60,483 bases of DNA from CAZYTX01 sp964650485 (GTDB lineage: Bacteria > RBG-13-61-14 > DATKZS01): NCBI GenBank assembly GCA_964650485.1, contig CAZYTX010000021.1, positions 1 through 60,483 on the forward strand. Reading direction: 5' to 3'. The stretch's first letter is position 1; each line of letters begins with the position of its first letter. This document shows positions 34,117 to 42,639 of this stretch, one piece after another. The notes below the pieces were generated by a model. It had not been told where the DNA came from, did no database searches, and saw nothing but the letters and a program-made list of their open reading frames with translations. A program made the position numbers and the translations under genes.

Positions 34117-34629
34117 ATGAAGAAATTCTCGACCAAGTACCTGGACATGCTGGCGTCCTTCGGCATCCGGCCCGAGGACCTTCCCGATGATCTCAAAGGG
34201 AACCCTGTACGCATTCCCCAGGTGAACTTCGACGTCCCCCTGGAACAGAAGATGAAGGCCAAGTGCGGCCCCCCGCCGTACGCGGTGCGGGCGAAGCTGA
34301 TCGAGGACATAATCGAGAAGCTGGAGGCGGAGCTGGAAAAGCAGTGGAAAAACATCGCCGAGACCTACAACCACGACCCCGAGAAGTTCGAGAGGATATG
34401 GAAGGCGGTGGTCGAGACCCTGGACCTTAAGAAACTCGACGAGCTCATAAAGGAGCACAACACATACTACCCCATCGAGGCCAACCTGCGCGAGGACCCG
34501 GACACCGGACAGCTCATGATCGGGGCCACCCCCTGGAAGCCGAAGAAAAAGGTCACGCCCAAGTCCCTGATCGAGAAGTTCCCGCCCGCGCTCGACAAGG
34601 CCCTGGCAGCAAAGGCGCGGAAAGAGTAA
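34117..34629 (+). CDS. Conserved-looking protein of unknown function
   Basis: A 170-residue soluble, highly charged protein that I do not recognise. It has a Pro-rich N-terminal part (SFGIRPEDLPDDLKGNPVRI), a likely coiled coil (about 58-85: LIEDIIEKLEAELEKQW), a Tyr/Ile segment (KEHNTYYPIEANLREDPDTG) and a Lys-rich end. No signal peptide, membrane helix or metal motif is visible. Codon use matches neighbouring genes and GGAGG lies 10 bases before ATG 34117, so it is probably real. A structured intergenic sequence follows its stop. Confidence 0.6.
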   Translation: MKKFSTKYLDMLASFGIRPEDLPDDLKGNPVRIPQVNFDVPLEQKMKAKCGPPPYAVRAKLIEDIIEKLEAELEKQWKNIAETYNHDPEKFERIWKAVVETLDLKKLDELIKEHNTYYPIEANLREDPDTGQLMIGATPWKPKKKVTPKSLIEKFPPALDKALAAKARKE

Positions 34630-34631
34630 TA

Positions 34632-34725
34632 ACGGGGTCCCGGGGCGCGTTTACGATAAGCGCCTGTCCCCGGGAGAGTGCATAAACGCGCCGGCAAGGC
34701 CCGCGGGCGAGCAGGTCTTGCGGAA
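34632..34725 (+). ncRNA. Candidate structured RNA with pseudoknot
   Basis: TCCCGGGG (34638-34645) pairs with CCCCGGGA (34668-34675). The loop of that hairpin contains GCGTTTA (34647-34653), which pairs with TAAACGC (34683-34689); counted as the full arms GGCGCGTTTA (34644-34653) and TAAACGCGCC (34683-34692) the match is a perfect 10 bases. The interleaved order is that of an H-type pseudoknot, or of two mutually exclusive hairpins. A further stem GCAAG/CTTGC follows. It matches no riboswitch class I can name and lies between a gene of unknown function and a sulfatase-fold lipoprotein gene. Confidence 0.3.
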
Positions 34726-34831
34726 GCGGTTTTCCAATACCATCCACCATCCCGTGCTCTCCAGGGGTTGTAATCTCCTTGTCATGTTGTTATCTTCCAG
34801 GGCAAGGGCTTTTATGGGAAGAGGTTTTCAA

Positions 34832-36196
34832 ATGAAGCACGGAGCCATGGCGGCAGCAGCAATCCTGGTGTGTGTTTGCGCGTTCTTTCCGGGCTGTGAG
34901 AAGTCCTCCGACAAGTACCTGGTAAAGAGGCCGGAGGAGCGCCCTAACCTCCTGATACTGCTGGTGGACTCCTTGAGGGCGCGCCAGCTCCAGCCCTACG
35001 GCCATGATTTCAGTGTCTCCCCCAACCTCGACTCCTTTGCCCAAAAGGGCATACGTTTTGCCCGGGCCTATACCCAGGGGGCCCATACAAAGGTCTCGAC
35101 CGCTTCTCTCTTCACCGGGCTCATCCCCCCAAGGCACGGCGTGCGAATGTTTAAACATATCAAGGGAGGCTTGAAGACCAGGCCCCTGAAAGACTCTTAC
35201 ACCACCATGGCCGAGCTCTTCAAAAACAAGGGCTACACCACTCTGGCTTTCTCCACAAACCCCCACGTAACCGAAAAGGAGGGGTTTGGCCAGGGCTTCG
35301 ATCACATGTGGTACGTCCCGGACAACGAGATATCCACCGAGAAAGTGAACGAGAACGTCATCTCGGTCATGGAGTCACGGCTTGGCTCCAAGCCCTATTT
35401 CGTGTACGTGCACTACATGGCCCCGCACTGGCCCTACTCTCCGCCGCGAAAATTCTCCAGCAAATTCACCAGGGGAATGAAAACCGTGAGGCCCCTGAAC
35501 CGGAGCGGTCCTGCAACGGGGGTCAGCCCCGCCAGGAAGAGATACTCCATGGCCCTTTACAACGGCGAGATACTTTACTGGGACCACAACTTCGGAAAGC
35601 TGATGAGCCAGTTCGAGGAGCGTGGCTGGCTGGAAAACACGGTGGTGGTGGTGCTCTCCGATCACGGGGAAGAGTTTTTGGAGCACGGCGGCAAAGGCCA
35701 CGGATACACGGTTTACGAGGAGTTGCTGCATGTTCCACTCATCATGGTGGGAGAGGGCATATTCGAGCAGGGAGAGAGCTACGAGTACAGGGTGCGACTG
35801 ATAGACATCCTTCCCGGCCTGTGCCACCTGGCTGGAATCTCCACCCAGGACCTGGATATAGACGGGACCAATATGTTCAAAAAATCCAGGCGCGAACCGG
35901 AGAACTACCCCCTTGTCTACGCGGAAGCAATAAAGGGGAAGCTGCCGAGGACCATAAGGACCCGGAAGTATCAGATCATATACAACGAAAGACCCGGGAC
36001 GTGGGAGCTCTACGACATAGAGTCCGACCCCCAGCAGCATAACAACATCTACAAAAAGGACCATCCCGCGGTGGCTGAGCTCGGCCCCCTGCTCATGAAG
36101 CTAAAGGGCAACGAAATTGACATGCAGCAAGTGCCGGTGAGGAAGCTGACCCCCAGGAAAAAAAGGAGCCTCGAAAGCCTGGGATACATCGAGTAG
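34832..36196 (+). CDS. Sulfatase-fold lipoprotein lacking the Cys motif
   Basis: A 454-residue alkaline phosphatase-superfamily protein. A lipoprotein signal ends AFFPGC (C22). The first metal Asp is in LLVDSLRA (D46). Where sulfatases have CxPxR, this protein reads THTKVST-like sequence with T86 at the Cys position, V88 for Pro and T90 for Arg, so formylglycine cannot form; a Thr nucleophile, as in LtaS and phosphoethanolamine transferases, is possible. The second metal motif SDHGEEFLEHGGKGHG is intact. It may be a periplasmic phosphodiesterase or phosphotransferase on envelope glycans. Start ATG 34832 has AAGAGG upstream; earlier ATGs would spoil the signal peptide. Confidence 0.7.
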   Translation: MKHGAMAAAAILVCVCAFFPGCEKSSDKYLVKRPEERPNLLILLVDSLRARQLQPYGHDFSVSPNLDSFAQKGIRFARAYTQGAHTKVSTASLFTGLIPPRHGVRMFKHIKGGLKTRPLKDSYTTMAELFKNKGYTTLAFSTNPHVTEKEGFGQGFDHMWYVPDNEISTEKVNENVISVMESRLGSKPYFVYVHYMAPHWPYSPPRKFSSKFTRGMKTVRPLNRSGPATGVSPARKRYSMALYNGEILYWDHNFGKLMSQFEERGWLENTVVVVLSDHGEEFLEHGGKGHGYTVYEELLHVPLIMVGEGIFEQGESYEYRVRLIDILPGLCHLAGISTQDLDIDGTNMFKKSRREPENYPLVYAEAIKGKLPRTIRTRKYQIIYNERPGTWELYDIESDPQQHNNIYKKDHPAVAELGPLLMKLKGNEIDMQQVPVRKLTPRKKRSLESLGYIE

Positions 36197-36319
36197 GCCA
36201 GAACTCCGCGCCCGCGGCGGAAAATCTTGAGGGTCGTGGCAGCACCCCGCCCTGCTCCGGTCCGGGGCCCGCTTCTTTTACGCTTTGTAAGATTACCTGT
36301 ATAATTCTTTCTCAAGGCA

Positions 36320-37603
36320 ATGAGGGTCTGTCTGTTAAGCTACCGGGGCAACATGTACTGCGGCGGCCAGGGTGTGTACGTTTACTACCTCTCCAAGTTC
36401 CTGGCAAAGCAGGGGCACGAGGTGCACCTGGTGCAGGGGCCGCCATACACCTGGGACACGCCCTGGTGCGTGCAGCACCGGCTGCCGAACTACAACATGT
36501 TCGCCACCCGCAAGTTCTTCACCAGGTTCATGGGAGAGGGCGAGACCCCCCTGTCCCTGTTCCAGCCCGGCCACTTCTTCGAGTTCGCGGCCACCAGGTT
36601 GGGCTTCTTCCCGGAGATGCTGGCCTTCTCCATGCGCGCGTACAACCTGCTCAGAAAGCTCTGGGACAAAAAGCCCTTCCACGTGATACACGACAACCAG
36701 ACCCTGGCATACGGCCTGCTGCTCATGAAGCAGTTCGGCGCGCCCGTGGTCTCCACCATCCACCACCCCCTGTCCGAGGACAGGACCGCGGACTTCCAGC
36801 AACTGCCCCAGCTTATAGAGCGCATAAAGAGGGTGGCCTACTACCCCGTGGACATGAACAGGAGGGTGGCCCCCAGGCTGGACGACGTGATCACCGTGTC
36901 CAGGACCGCGAAAAGGAGCGTGGCAGGCTCCTTTGATATGTCCGAGGACCGCATCCGGGTGGTGCACAACGGGGTGGACACCGAGGTCTTCCGGCCGGAC
37001 CCCTCGGTGAAAAAGGTCCCCGGAAAATTGGTCTTCGTGGGCAACACCGAGGACAGGAAAAAGGGGGTGCGCTACCTGCTGGAGGCCATGATCTACCTGC
37101 CACGGGACGTGACCCTGACCGTGGTGGACGGGGGCGCGCCCAGGGACCTGTTCATGAGGGAGCTCAGAAAGCGCCTGAGCCTGGACGGCCGGGTGTTCTG
37201 CACCGGGAAGATACCCACCGCGGAGGTGGCCAGAAAGTACCGCGAGGCCGAGGTGGCTGTATGCCCTTCCGTGTACGAGGGGTTCGGGTTCCCCGCGGCA
37301 GAGGCCATGTCCAGCGGCCTGCCCGTGGTGAGCACAACCGGAGGGGCCCTGCCCGAGGTGGTGGGAAAGGACGGAGGGGCCGGGTTCCTGGTCCCGGCCC
37401 GTGACCCGCGCGCGCTGGCAAGGAAGATAAACAGGCTGCTCGAGAGCGCGGGCCTTAGAAAAAAAATGGGAGAGGCCGGCAGGGCCAGGGTGGAAAAGCT
37501 CTTCTCCTGGGAGGTGGCGTGCAAAAGCATGACCGAGGCCTACAAGGAAAACATCGAGCGGAAGAAGAGCTATAATAGGAAAAAGATCAGAGCGGTTTTC
37601 TAA
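36320..37603 (+). CDS. Glycosyltransferase family 4 protein
   Basis: A 427-residue GT-B enzyme. The N-terminal acceptor domain begins with YRGNMYCGGQGVYVYYLSKF (Gly-rich loop), and the donor domain has LVFVGNTEDRKKGVRYLLEA, VVDGG and the EX7E region VYEGFGFPAAEAMSSGLPVV with both Glu residues. No membrane helix is seen. Likely role: addition of a sugar to an envelope polysaccharide or glycolipid. It follows the sulfatase-fold gene after 123 bases on the same strand and belongs with the LPS genes downstream. Donor and acceptor are not evident. Confidence 0.82.
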   Translation: MRVCLLSYRGNMYCGGQGVYVYYLSKFLAKQGHEVHLVQGPPYTWDTPWCVQHRLPNYNMFATRKFFTRFMGEGETPLSLFQPGHFFEFAATRLGFFPEMLAFSMRAYNLLRKLWDKKPFHVIHDNQTLAYGLLLMKQFGAPVVSTIHHPLSEDRTADFQQLPQLIERIKRVAYYPVDMNRRVAPRLDDVITVSRTAKRSVAGSFDMSEDRIRVVHNGVDTEVFRPDPSVKKVPGKLVFVGNTEDRKKGVRYLLEAMIYLPRDVTLTVVDGGAPRDLFMRELRKRLSLDGRVFCTGKIPTAEVARKYREAEVAVCPSVYEGFGFPAAEAMSSGLPVVSTTGGALPEVVGKDGGAGFLVPARDPRALARKINRLLESAGLRKKMGEAGRARVEKLFSWEVACKSMTEAYKENIERKKSYNRKKIRAVF

Positions 37604-37632
37604 AGAATATGGGGTGCGGGCACAATCATAAA

Positions 37633-37793
37633 GGGTAGCCCACATAGCTTGCTATGTGGGCGCCGCAAGCCAAAGGCTGGCTACGCCCAGGCGCAGGATG
37701 CGTGTATTGGAAATAAGGAGATGAATTTAGCTGGTCGTGCTCTTCATCCTGCTCGCTTTGCTCGCGCACATAGCAAAGCTATGCGCGCTACCC
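37633..37793. repeat. 160-bp hairpin-ended element, copy 1
   Basis: It begins GGGTAGCCCACATAGC and ends GCGCGCTACCC, so the ends are inverted copies (GGGTAGC / GCTACCC). The left end forms CCCACATAGC/GCTATGTGGG, the middle AGCC/GGCT, and the right end GCGCACATAGC/GCTATGCGCGC hairpins. Copy 2 (42394-42559) is in the same orientation; similarity continues about 25 bases past the right end in both. Confidence 0.65.
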
Positions 37794-37860
37794 GATTTTC
37801 AACATCGCAGACAATAATTATGCGGTTTTATCTAATCCCACAACTAAAAATAAGATAACA

Positions 37861-38832
37861 ATGATAAATACGGACACACTCAGGGTATCAGTCACCGACC
37901 GCTGCAACCTCCGTTGCATCTACTGCATGCCGGCTGAGGGCGTGCCCCTCATCCCCCACCGCGAGGTCCTCACCTTCGAGGAGACCGAGAGGGTGGTGCG
38001 GGCCGCGGTGCACTGCGGCGTGACCAAGGTGAGGATCACCGGCGGCGAGCCCCTGGTGAGAAAGGACGTGCTTCATCTCATAAGGAAGCTGGCCCGGGTC
38101 CCGGGTATCCAGGACCTGCCGCTCACCACCAACGGTGTGCTGCTGGCAAGGCTGGCCCGTGACCTGAAGGAGTCCGGCCTTACAAGGGTCACCGTGAGCA
38201 TGGACACCACCCGGCCGGAGAGGTTCGAGCAAATCACCAGGAGGCCATTCATGCAAAAGGTCATGCAGGGGGTCCGGGCGGCGCTCGACCACGGGCTGAC
38301 TCCCATCAAGGTGAACGCGGTGATAGTGCCAGAAGTGAACGACGATGAGGTCATGGACTTTGTGGCGTTCGCAAAAGAGCTTGATGTCGAGGCAAGGTTC
38401 ATCGAGAGGATGCCCATTATTGACCGCCGGCTCCATCCACACTGCGGCATCTCCGCGGACTCCTACATACCCTCGGACGTGCTGAAAGAGCGCATCGAGG
38501 ATGAGGAGGGCGCCCTCTCGCAGGTGGAGACCGCGGCGGGCTCAACCGCCCGGGTGTACGAGCTTCCCGGAGGCCGCGGCAGGGTGGGGTTCATCGCCCC
38601 TTTAAGCCACCCCTTCTGCGAGCAGTGCAAAAGGATGAGGCTCACCCCCGACGGCAAGCTCAGGGTGTGCCTGGCAGAGGGGACCGAGCTGGACGTGAAG
38701 GGGCCCTTGAGAAGAGGGGCCTCAGACCACGAGCTCGCCGACCTCTACAAAAAGGCGGTGGAGCTGAAGCCGCATAAAAAGGCCGCCTGCTTCAGCCCCA
38801 CCAACAGGACCATGTCACAGATCGGGGGGTGA
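37861..38832 (+). CDS. moaA: GTP 3',8-cyclase MoaA
   Basis: A 323-residue radical SAM enzyme that starts molybdopterin synthesis by rearranging GTP. The SAM cluster motif CNLRCIYC (C15, C19, C22) and the GGEPLVR segment are near the N-terminus. A second 4Fe-4S site for substrate uses C253, C256 and C270 (FCEQC ... RVC). The family's essential C-terminal Gly-Gly (SQIGG) is present. No other moa genes are nearby. No clear ribosome site precedes the ATG. A hairpin-ended repeat occupies the upstream space. Confidence 0.9.
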   Translation: MINTDTLRVSVTDRCNLRCIYCMPAEGVPLIPHREVLTFEETERVVRAAVHCGVTKVRITGGEPLVRKDVLHLIRKLARVPGIQDLPLTTNGVLLARLARDLKESGLTRVTVSMDTTRPERFEQITRRPFMQKVMQGVRAALDHGLTPIKVNAVIVPEVNDDEVMDFVAFAKELDVEARFIERMPIIDRRLHPHCGISADSYIPSDVLKERIEDEEGALSQVETAAGSTARVYELPGGRGRVGFIAPLSHPFCEQCKRMRLTPDGKLRVCLAEGTELDVKGPLRRGASDHELADLYKKAVELKPHKKAACFSPTNRTMSQIGG

Positions 38833-38954
38833 GACCATTCCACCGGCACTTATAGAATCTCAGAATAACATTGATGTTTCACACGGAGGCGCCGCGGCGG
38901 CGTCGCGTCAGCCAGCACTCAACCCGGTTTAACCGGGCCGTGTATTCTGTTACC

Positions 38955-40082
38955 ATGATTTCCGTGGAAAACTCAGGAATTAAAAAGGCGCTGGTGGTGA
39001 GGATGGGCTCCATAGGCGACGTGATTCTCACCACGCCGGTGATCGAGGCCCTGGCTGAGAGGTGTCCCCGCGCCAGCATTGATTTTCTCACAAAGAAGGA
39101 GTACGCGGACCTGGTGAAAAACCACCCGGCCCTGGGAAAGGTGTGGGGCTTTGATCCCGGGAGCGGGTTCAGGGGTCTGCTCGATCTTTGCACTGATATC
39201 AAGTCGAGCGAGTACGACCTTTTGATGGACCTTCACCGAAACCTCCGCAGCACTATTGTAAGGGCCCTCGCAGGGGCCAGGATAAATACAGCATACAATA
39301 AGCACACCCTGAAAAGGCTGCTCCTGAAGTGGCTGAGGATCAACCTGCTAAAGGGCGCGCCCCCGGTGGCGGACCGCTACTTTAGCGCGCTCTCGGGACT
39401 GGGCATATCCAGGGAAGGGCGACTGCCGAGGCTCTTCATTGACCCTGAATCACAATCGAGCGCGGACGCCATGCTGGAGCGGACCTGTGTGCGAAAGTCT
39501 GGACGCCTCATCGGCGTGGCCCCGGGAGCAAGGCATGCCACCAAGAGGTGGCCGGCTGAGAGGTTCGCGCATGCGGCCCACCAGCTAGGAGGACACGACT
39601 CCCATGTCGTTATGATCGGCGGGCCGGGAGACATCGAGGTTGCGGCCCTTGTGAGCTCCGAGCTCGAGAGTCTTGGCACTCCCTGCGCTGACCTGTCTGG
39701 AAGAACCACTCTGCTTGAGACCGCAGCCGTCATAAGCCGGCTCTCGCTGCTGCTCACCAATGACTCCGGGGTCATGCACATGGGGGACGCTTTATCCGTG
39801 CCCATGGTGGCCGTGTTCGGGCCCACCACCCGTGAGCTTGGCTTTTATCCTCTGGGGGCGCTTTCCGCGGTGGCCGAGGCCGAGGGGGTCTCATGCAGGC
39901 CCTGCTCATTGCACGGTGACAGCCGGTGCCCGAAGATGCACCACAAATGCATGTACGACCTGGAGGTCGGCCCTGTGGTCATAGCCGCCCGGGAGGTCGA
40001 GTCCATGGCGCAAAAAGGCGCGGGTGAAACCGCTCATTCAAGGCCGGAGGCGCGGGAGCAGATAAAGAGGGGCAACGCATGA
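38955..40082 (+). CDS. Glycosyltransferase family 9 (heptosyltransferase-like)
   Basis: A 375-residue GT-B protein of the ADP-heptose:LPS heptosyltransferase family. Landmarks are KALVVRMGSIGDVILTTPVI (N-terminal nucleotide-independent loop), DLLMDLHRNLRS, GVAPGARHATKRWPAERFA and the donor-site SRLSLLLTNDSGVMHMGDAL, then VAVFGPTT. The ATG at 38955 is chosen because homology begins there; a longer frame exists upstream with no ribosome site. It overlaps waaA by ATGA, so both act in LPS core assembly at the cytosolic face of the inner membrane. Confidence 0.85.
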   Translation: MISVENSGIKKALVVRMGSIGDVILTTPVIEALAERCPRASIDFLTKKEYADLVKNHPALGKVWGFDPGSGFRGLLDLCTDIKSSEYDLLMDLHRNLRSTIVRALAGARINTAYNKHTLKRLLLKWLRINLLKGAPPVADRYFSALSGLGISREGRLPRLFIDPESQSSADAMLERTCVRKSGRLIGVAPGARHATKRWPAERFAHAAHQLGGHDSHVVMIGGPGDIEVAALVSSELESLGTPCADLSGRTTLLETAAVISRLSLLLTNDSGVMHMGDALSVPMVAVFGPTTRELGFYPLGALSAVAEAEGVSCRPCSLHGDSRCPKMHHKCMYDLEVGPVVIAAREVESMAQKGAGETAHSRPEAREQIKRGNA

Positions 40083-41368
40083 TAAAGGCCGTCTACAGCT
40101 TTCTTGTGGCCCCACTCGGGATAGCCGGCTACAGGCTCTTCGCGCTCGGGGACCGGAAGGCGAGAGGGTTCTTTGCAATACGTAAAGGGATGTTCGAGGA
40201 GCTCCGGAAAAACGACCTCCCTGCCGGGCGCACCAGGGTGCTCTTCCACGTGGCCTCCGTAGGAGAGCTGCTCCAGGCCATGCCGGTGATGGAGGCGCTG
40301 GCGAACGAGCAGGACCCGCCCGCGGTGGTGCTAAGCTTCACCTCACCGTCGGTTACGAAAAACATGCCAAATAACGTGAGAGCCCACCTGGTCACCCCTT
40401 CGCCCCTGGAGCTTACCTCCAGCATCAGAAGGTTCATGGACGAGATCGAGCCAGACCTCCTGGTGTTCTCCACATACGACGTATGGCCGGGCATGCTGAT
40501 GGAGGCCGCGGAAAGGGGGGTGCCGGCGCTGCTCATAAACGCGGCCCTGCCCGGGTCCGCGGGCCGGCTCAGGTTCCCGGCCAGGGCTTTCCATGCAAAG
40601 ATATACAGCCTGCTGTCGGCAGCGGGCGCCATAGCCCCCGAGCACGCACATCGGCTGGCAAGGCTCGGGCTGGCCCCGGGCAAGGTGCGCGTCACCGGCA
40701 ACTGCCGGTTTGACCAGACCCTTTCGAGGTGCAGGGCAGTGTCCCGGGATGACCCGGATGTAAGCATACTACCCGGGTTCGAGACCTTTATCGTGGCCGG
40801 GTCCACATGGCCCCAGGACCACAAACACCTCCTGCCCGCTCTCGGGCGGCTCCTCCGTGCGCACCAGGACCTGGCCGCGGTCATAGCCCCCCACGAGCCC
40901 GGCCAAGACCACGTCCAAGAAGTCGAGGAGTTCTTCAAGCGCGCGGGCATCGGCGTCGTACGCTACTCGAGTCTTGCAAGGGGAAGCGAGCGCGGCCATG
41001 GAAGGGTGGTGGTCGTGGACAGGCTGGGGGTGTTGTATAAACTGTACAAGAGGGCCAGCGCCGCATACGTGGGAGGAAGCTTCCACCAGGGCGTGCACAA
41101 CGTGATGGAGCCCGCGGGCATGGGGGCGCCCGTTGTTGTGGGGCCGGTGCATAAAAACAGCGCCGAGGCGCTTGACATGATACGGGCGGGTGGAATAAAG
41201 GTCGCCGGCACGGACAAAGAGATCGAGTCCGCGTTCAATGAGTGGATAAACCAGCCTGAAAAGCTAAAAACCGCGGGGGAGGCGGCCGTAAAGGTTGTCG
41301 AGCAAAACGCCGGCGCAACCTCCCGCACCGCGGCCCTGATAAAAGAGTTCATGGATTCGAGCGGCTGA
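40079..41368 (+). CDS. waaA: Kdo transferase WaaA
   Basis: A 429-residue GT30 enzyme that transfers Kdo from CMP-Kdo to lipid A precursor. It has an N-terminal membrane anchor (about 3-22), the family motif FHVASVGE with catalytic Glu (E63), the STYDVWPGMLMEA region, AAGAIAPEHAHRL and the GGSFHQGVHNVMEPAGMGAP donor-site segment. Start ATG overlaps the stop of the heptosyltransferase-like gene. How many Kdo residues it adds cannot be read from sequence. Confidence 0.88.
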   Translation: MIKAVYSFLVAPLGIAGYRLFALGDRKARGFFAIRKGMFEELRKNDLPAGRTRVLFHVASVGELLQAMPVMEALANEQDPPAVVLSFTSPSVTKNMPNNVRAHLVTPSPLELTSSIRRFMDEIEPDLLVFSTYDVWPGMLMEAAERGVPALLINAALPGSAGRLRFPARAFHAKIYSLLSAAGAIAPEHAHRLARLGLAPGKVRVTGNCRFDQTLSRCRAVSRDDPDVSILPGFETFIVAGSTWPQDHKHLLPALGRLLRAHQDLAAVIAPHEPGQDHVQEVEEFFKRAGIGVVRYSSLARGSERGHGRVVVVDRLGVLYKLYKRASAAYVGGSFHQGVHNVMEPAGMGAPVVVGPVHKNSAEALDMIRAGGIKVAGTDKEIESAFNEWINQPEKLKTAGEAAVKVVEQNAGATSRTAALIKEFMDSSG

Positions 41369-41396
41369 CAAAAAAAACAAGGCAGGGGGTAAGCCG

Positions 41397-42374
41397 ATGT
41401 CCAGGACATATATAAAAGACGTGAAGGTTGGTGACAGCATATCCGAGTTCTACCTGGTCAAGTCCAAGCGAAACAGGACCACCAGGAACAACAAGCCGTT
41501 CCTTGACCTCGACCTCATGGACAGCTCCGGCATAGTGAACGCAAAGGTGTGGAACGACGCCGAGCATTACTCGGGGCTTTTCCAGCGCGGCGACGTTGTC
41601 AAGGTGGCCGCGAAGGTTGACGAGTACCAGGGCAGCAAGCAGTTGAAGGTGGACAAGCTGCGGCCGGCCGCTGACGACGACGAGTTCGACATGGCCGAGC
41701 TCATAAAGAGCTCTCCCCTGGACCCCGAGGTCATGGTCTCCTATCTCGATGAACAGGCTGGCTCGATAAAGGACGACAAGCTGCGGGAGCTGCTCCGCTC
41801 TTTCCTCGATGACCCCGGGTTCATGGAGGGCTTCAAGAAGTCCGCTGCCGCCCGCAACGTGCACCACGTCTACGTCGGCGGTCTCCTGGATCACACGGTC
41901 AAGGTGACCAGGCTGGCCGCGTTTGCCGCGGAGGAGCTCTACCCCGGCGAGGTTAACCGGGACCTTTTGATCTCCGGCGCCATCCTCCACGACGTGGGCA
42001 AGGTCCGCGAGCTGGACTCGGGCGCCGAGGTGGGCTACACCAGGGAAGGGTACCTGGTGGGACACGTGATCATGGGCTCGGCCATGCTGAGGGAGAGGGC
42101 CGCGAAGATTCCCGGCTTCCCCGAGGACACGCTGCTGCTGCTGGAGCACATACTGGTTTCCCACCACGGGGAAAAGGAGTGGGGCTCGCCCGTGGTGCCC
42201 ATGACGCCCGAGGCCATGATAATCCACGCCGCGGACAACCTGGACGCAAAGACCCAGATAGCGCTCACCACCATTGCCGAGGACCCGAACCCGGACGAGG
42301 AGTTCACCCAGTACCACCGCACCCTGGCAAGGCACTTTTACAAGAAGCCCCCGGACGAGGACGAAGACAATTGA
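41397..42374 (+). CDS. YhaM-like OB-fold/HD 3'-5' exoribonuclease
   Basis: A 325-residue protein with an N-terminal OB-fold (about 1-95: FLDLDLMDSSGIVNAKVW, GDVVKVAAKVDEYQGSKQ) and an HD phosphohydrolase domain with VGGLLDHTVKV, AILHDVGKVRE, HILVSHHG and AADNLDAKTQ. This is the YhaM/CBF1 layout, a metal-dependent 3'-5' exoribonuclease known best from Firmicutes. A GGGGG ribosome site precedes the start. Its place between waaA and the lol genes does not explain its job. Confidence 0.85.
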   Translation: MSRTYIKDVKVGDSISEFYLVKSKRNRTTRNNKPFLDLDLMDSSGIVNAKVWNDAEHYSGLFQRGDVVKVAAKVDEYQGSKQLKVDKLRPAADDDEFDMAELIKSSPLDPEVMVSYLDEQAGSIKDDKLRELLRSFLDDPGFMEGFKKSAAARNVHHVYVGGLLDHTVKVTRLAAFAAEELYPGEVNRDLLISGAILHDVGKVRELDSGAEVGYTREGYLVGHVIMGSAMLRERAAKIPGFPEDTLLLLEHILVSHHGEKEWGSPVVPMTPEAMIIHAADNLDAKTQIALTTIAEDPNPDEEFTQYHRTLARHFYKKPPDEDEDN

Positions 42375-42393
42375 GGAGTGGGCATAATTTTGA

Positions 42394-42559
42394 GGGTAGC
42401 CCACATAGCTTTTGCTATGTGGGCGCCGTAAGCCAAAGGCTGGCTACGCTCAGGCGCAGGATGCATTTAATGAGCAAAAGGAGATGGACACTTTACCGCT
42501 GGATGCTTTTCATCCTGCTCGCTTCGCTCGCGCACACAGGCGAGCTGTGTGCGCTACCC
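42394..42559. repeat. 160-bp hairpin-ended element, copy 2
   Basis: Same ends as copy 1 (GGGTAGCCCACA ... GCGCTACCC) and the same three hairpins. In the right-end hairpin a T-A pair of copy 1 is C-G here, a compensatory change that keeps the stem (GCGCACACAG/CTGTGTGCGC). The following 20 bases also match copy 1. Confidence 0.65.
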
Positions 42560-42639
42560 GATTTTCAACATGGCAGACAATAACCAGGCGCATTTATTTT
42601 GCCCGCGCCTCGGATGATTAGGCGTAATATGGTATCTAG

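Noticed and set aside
37649..37858. A 69-codon open frame inside the 160-bp repeat, with a similar frame at 42412-42621
   Set aside because: The two frames agree only because the repeat DNA is similar; each relies on an unsupported start, has no ribosome site, and the hairpins explain the conservation better than a protein does.
41349..42404. A 351-codon frame opposite the YhaM-like gene, and a 436-codon frame opposite the GT4 gene at 36335-37645
   Set aside because: Both are antisense shadows of genes with full motif sets and show no domain of their own.
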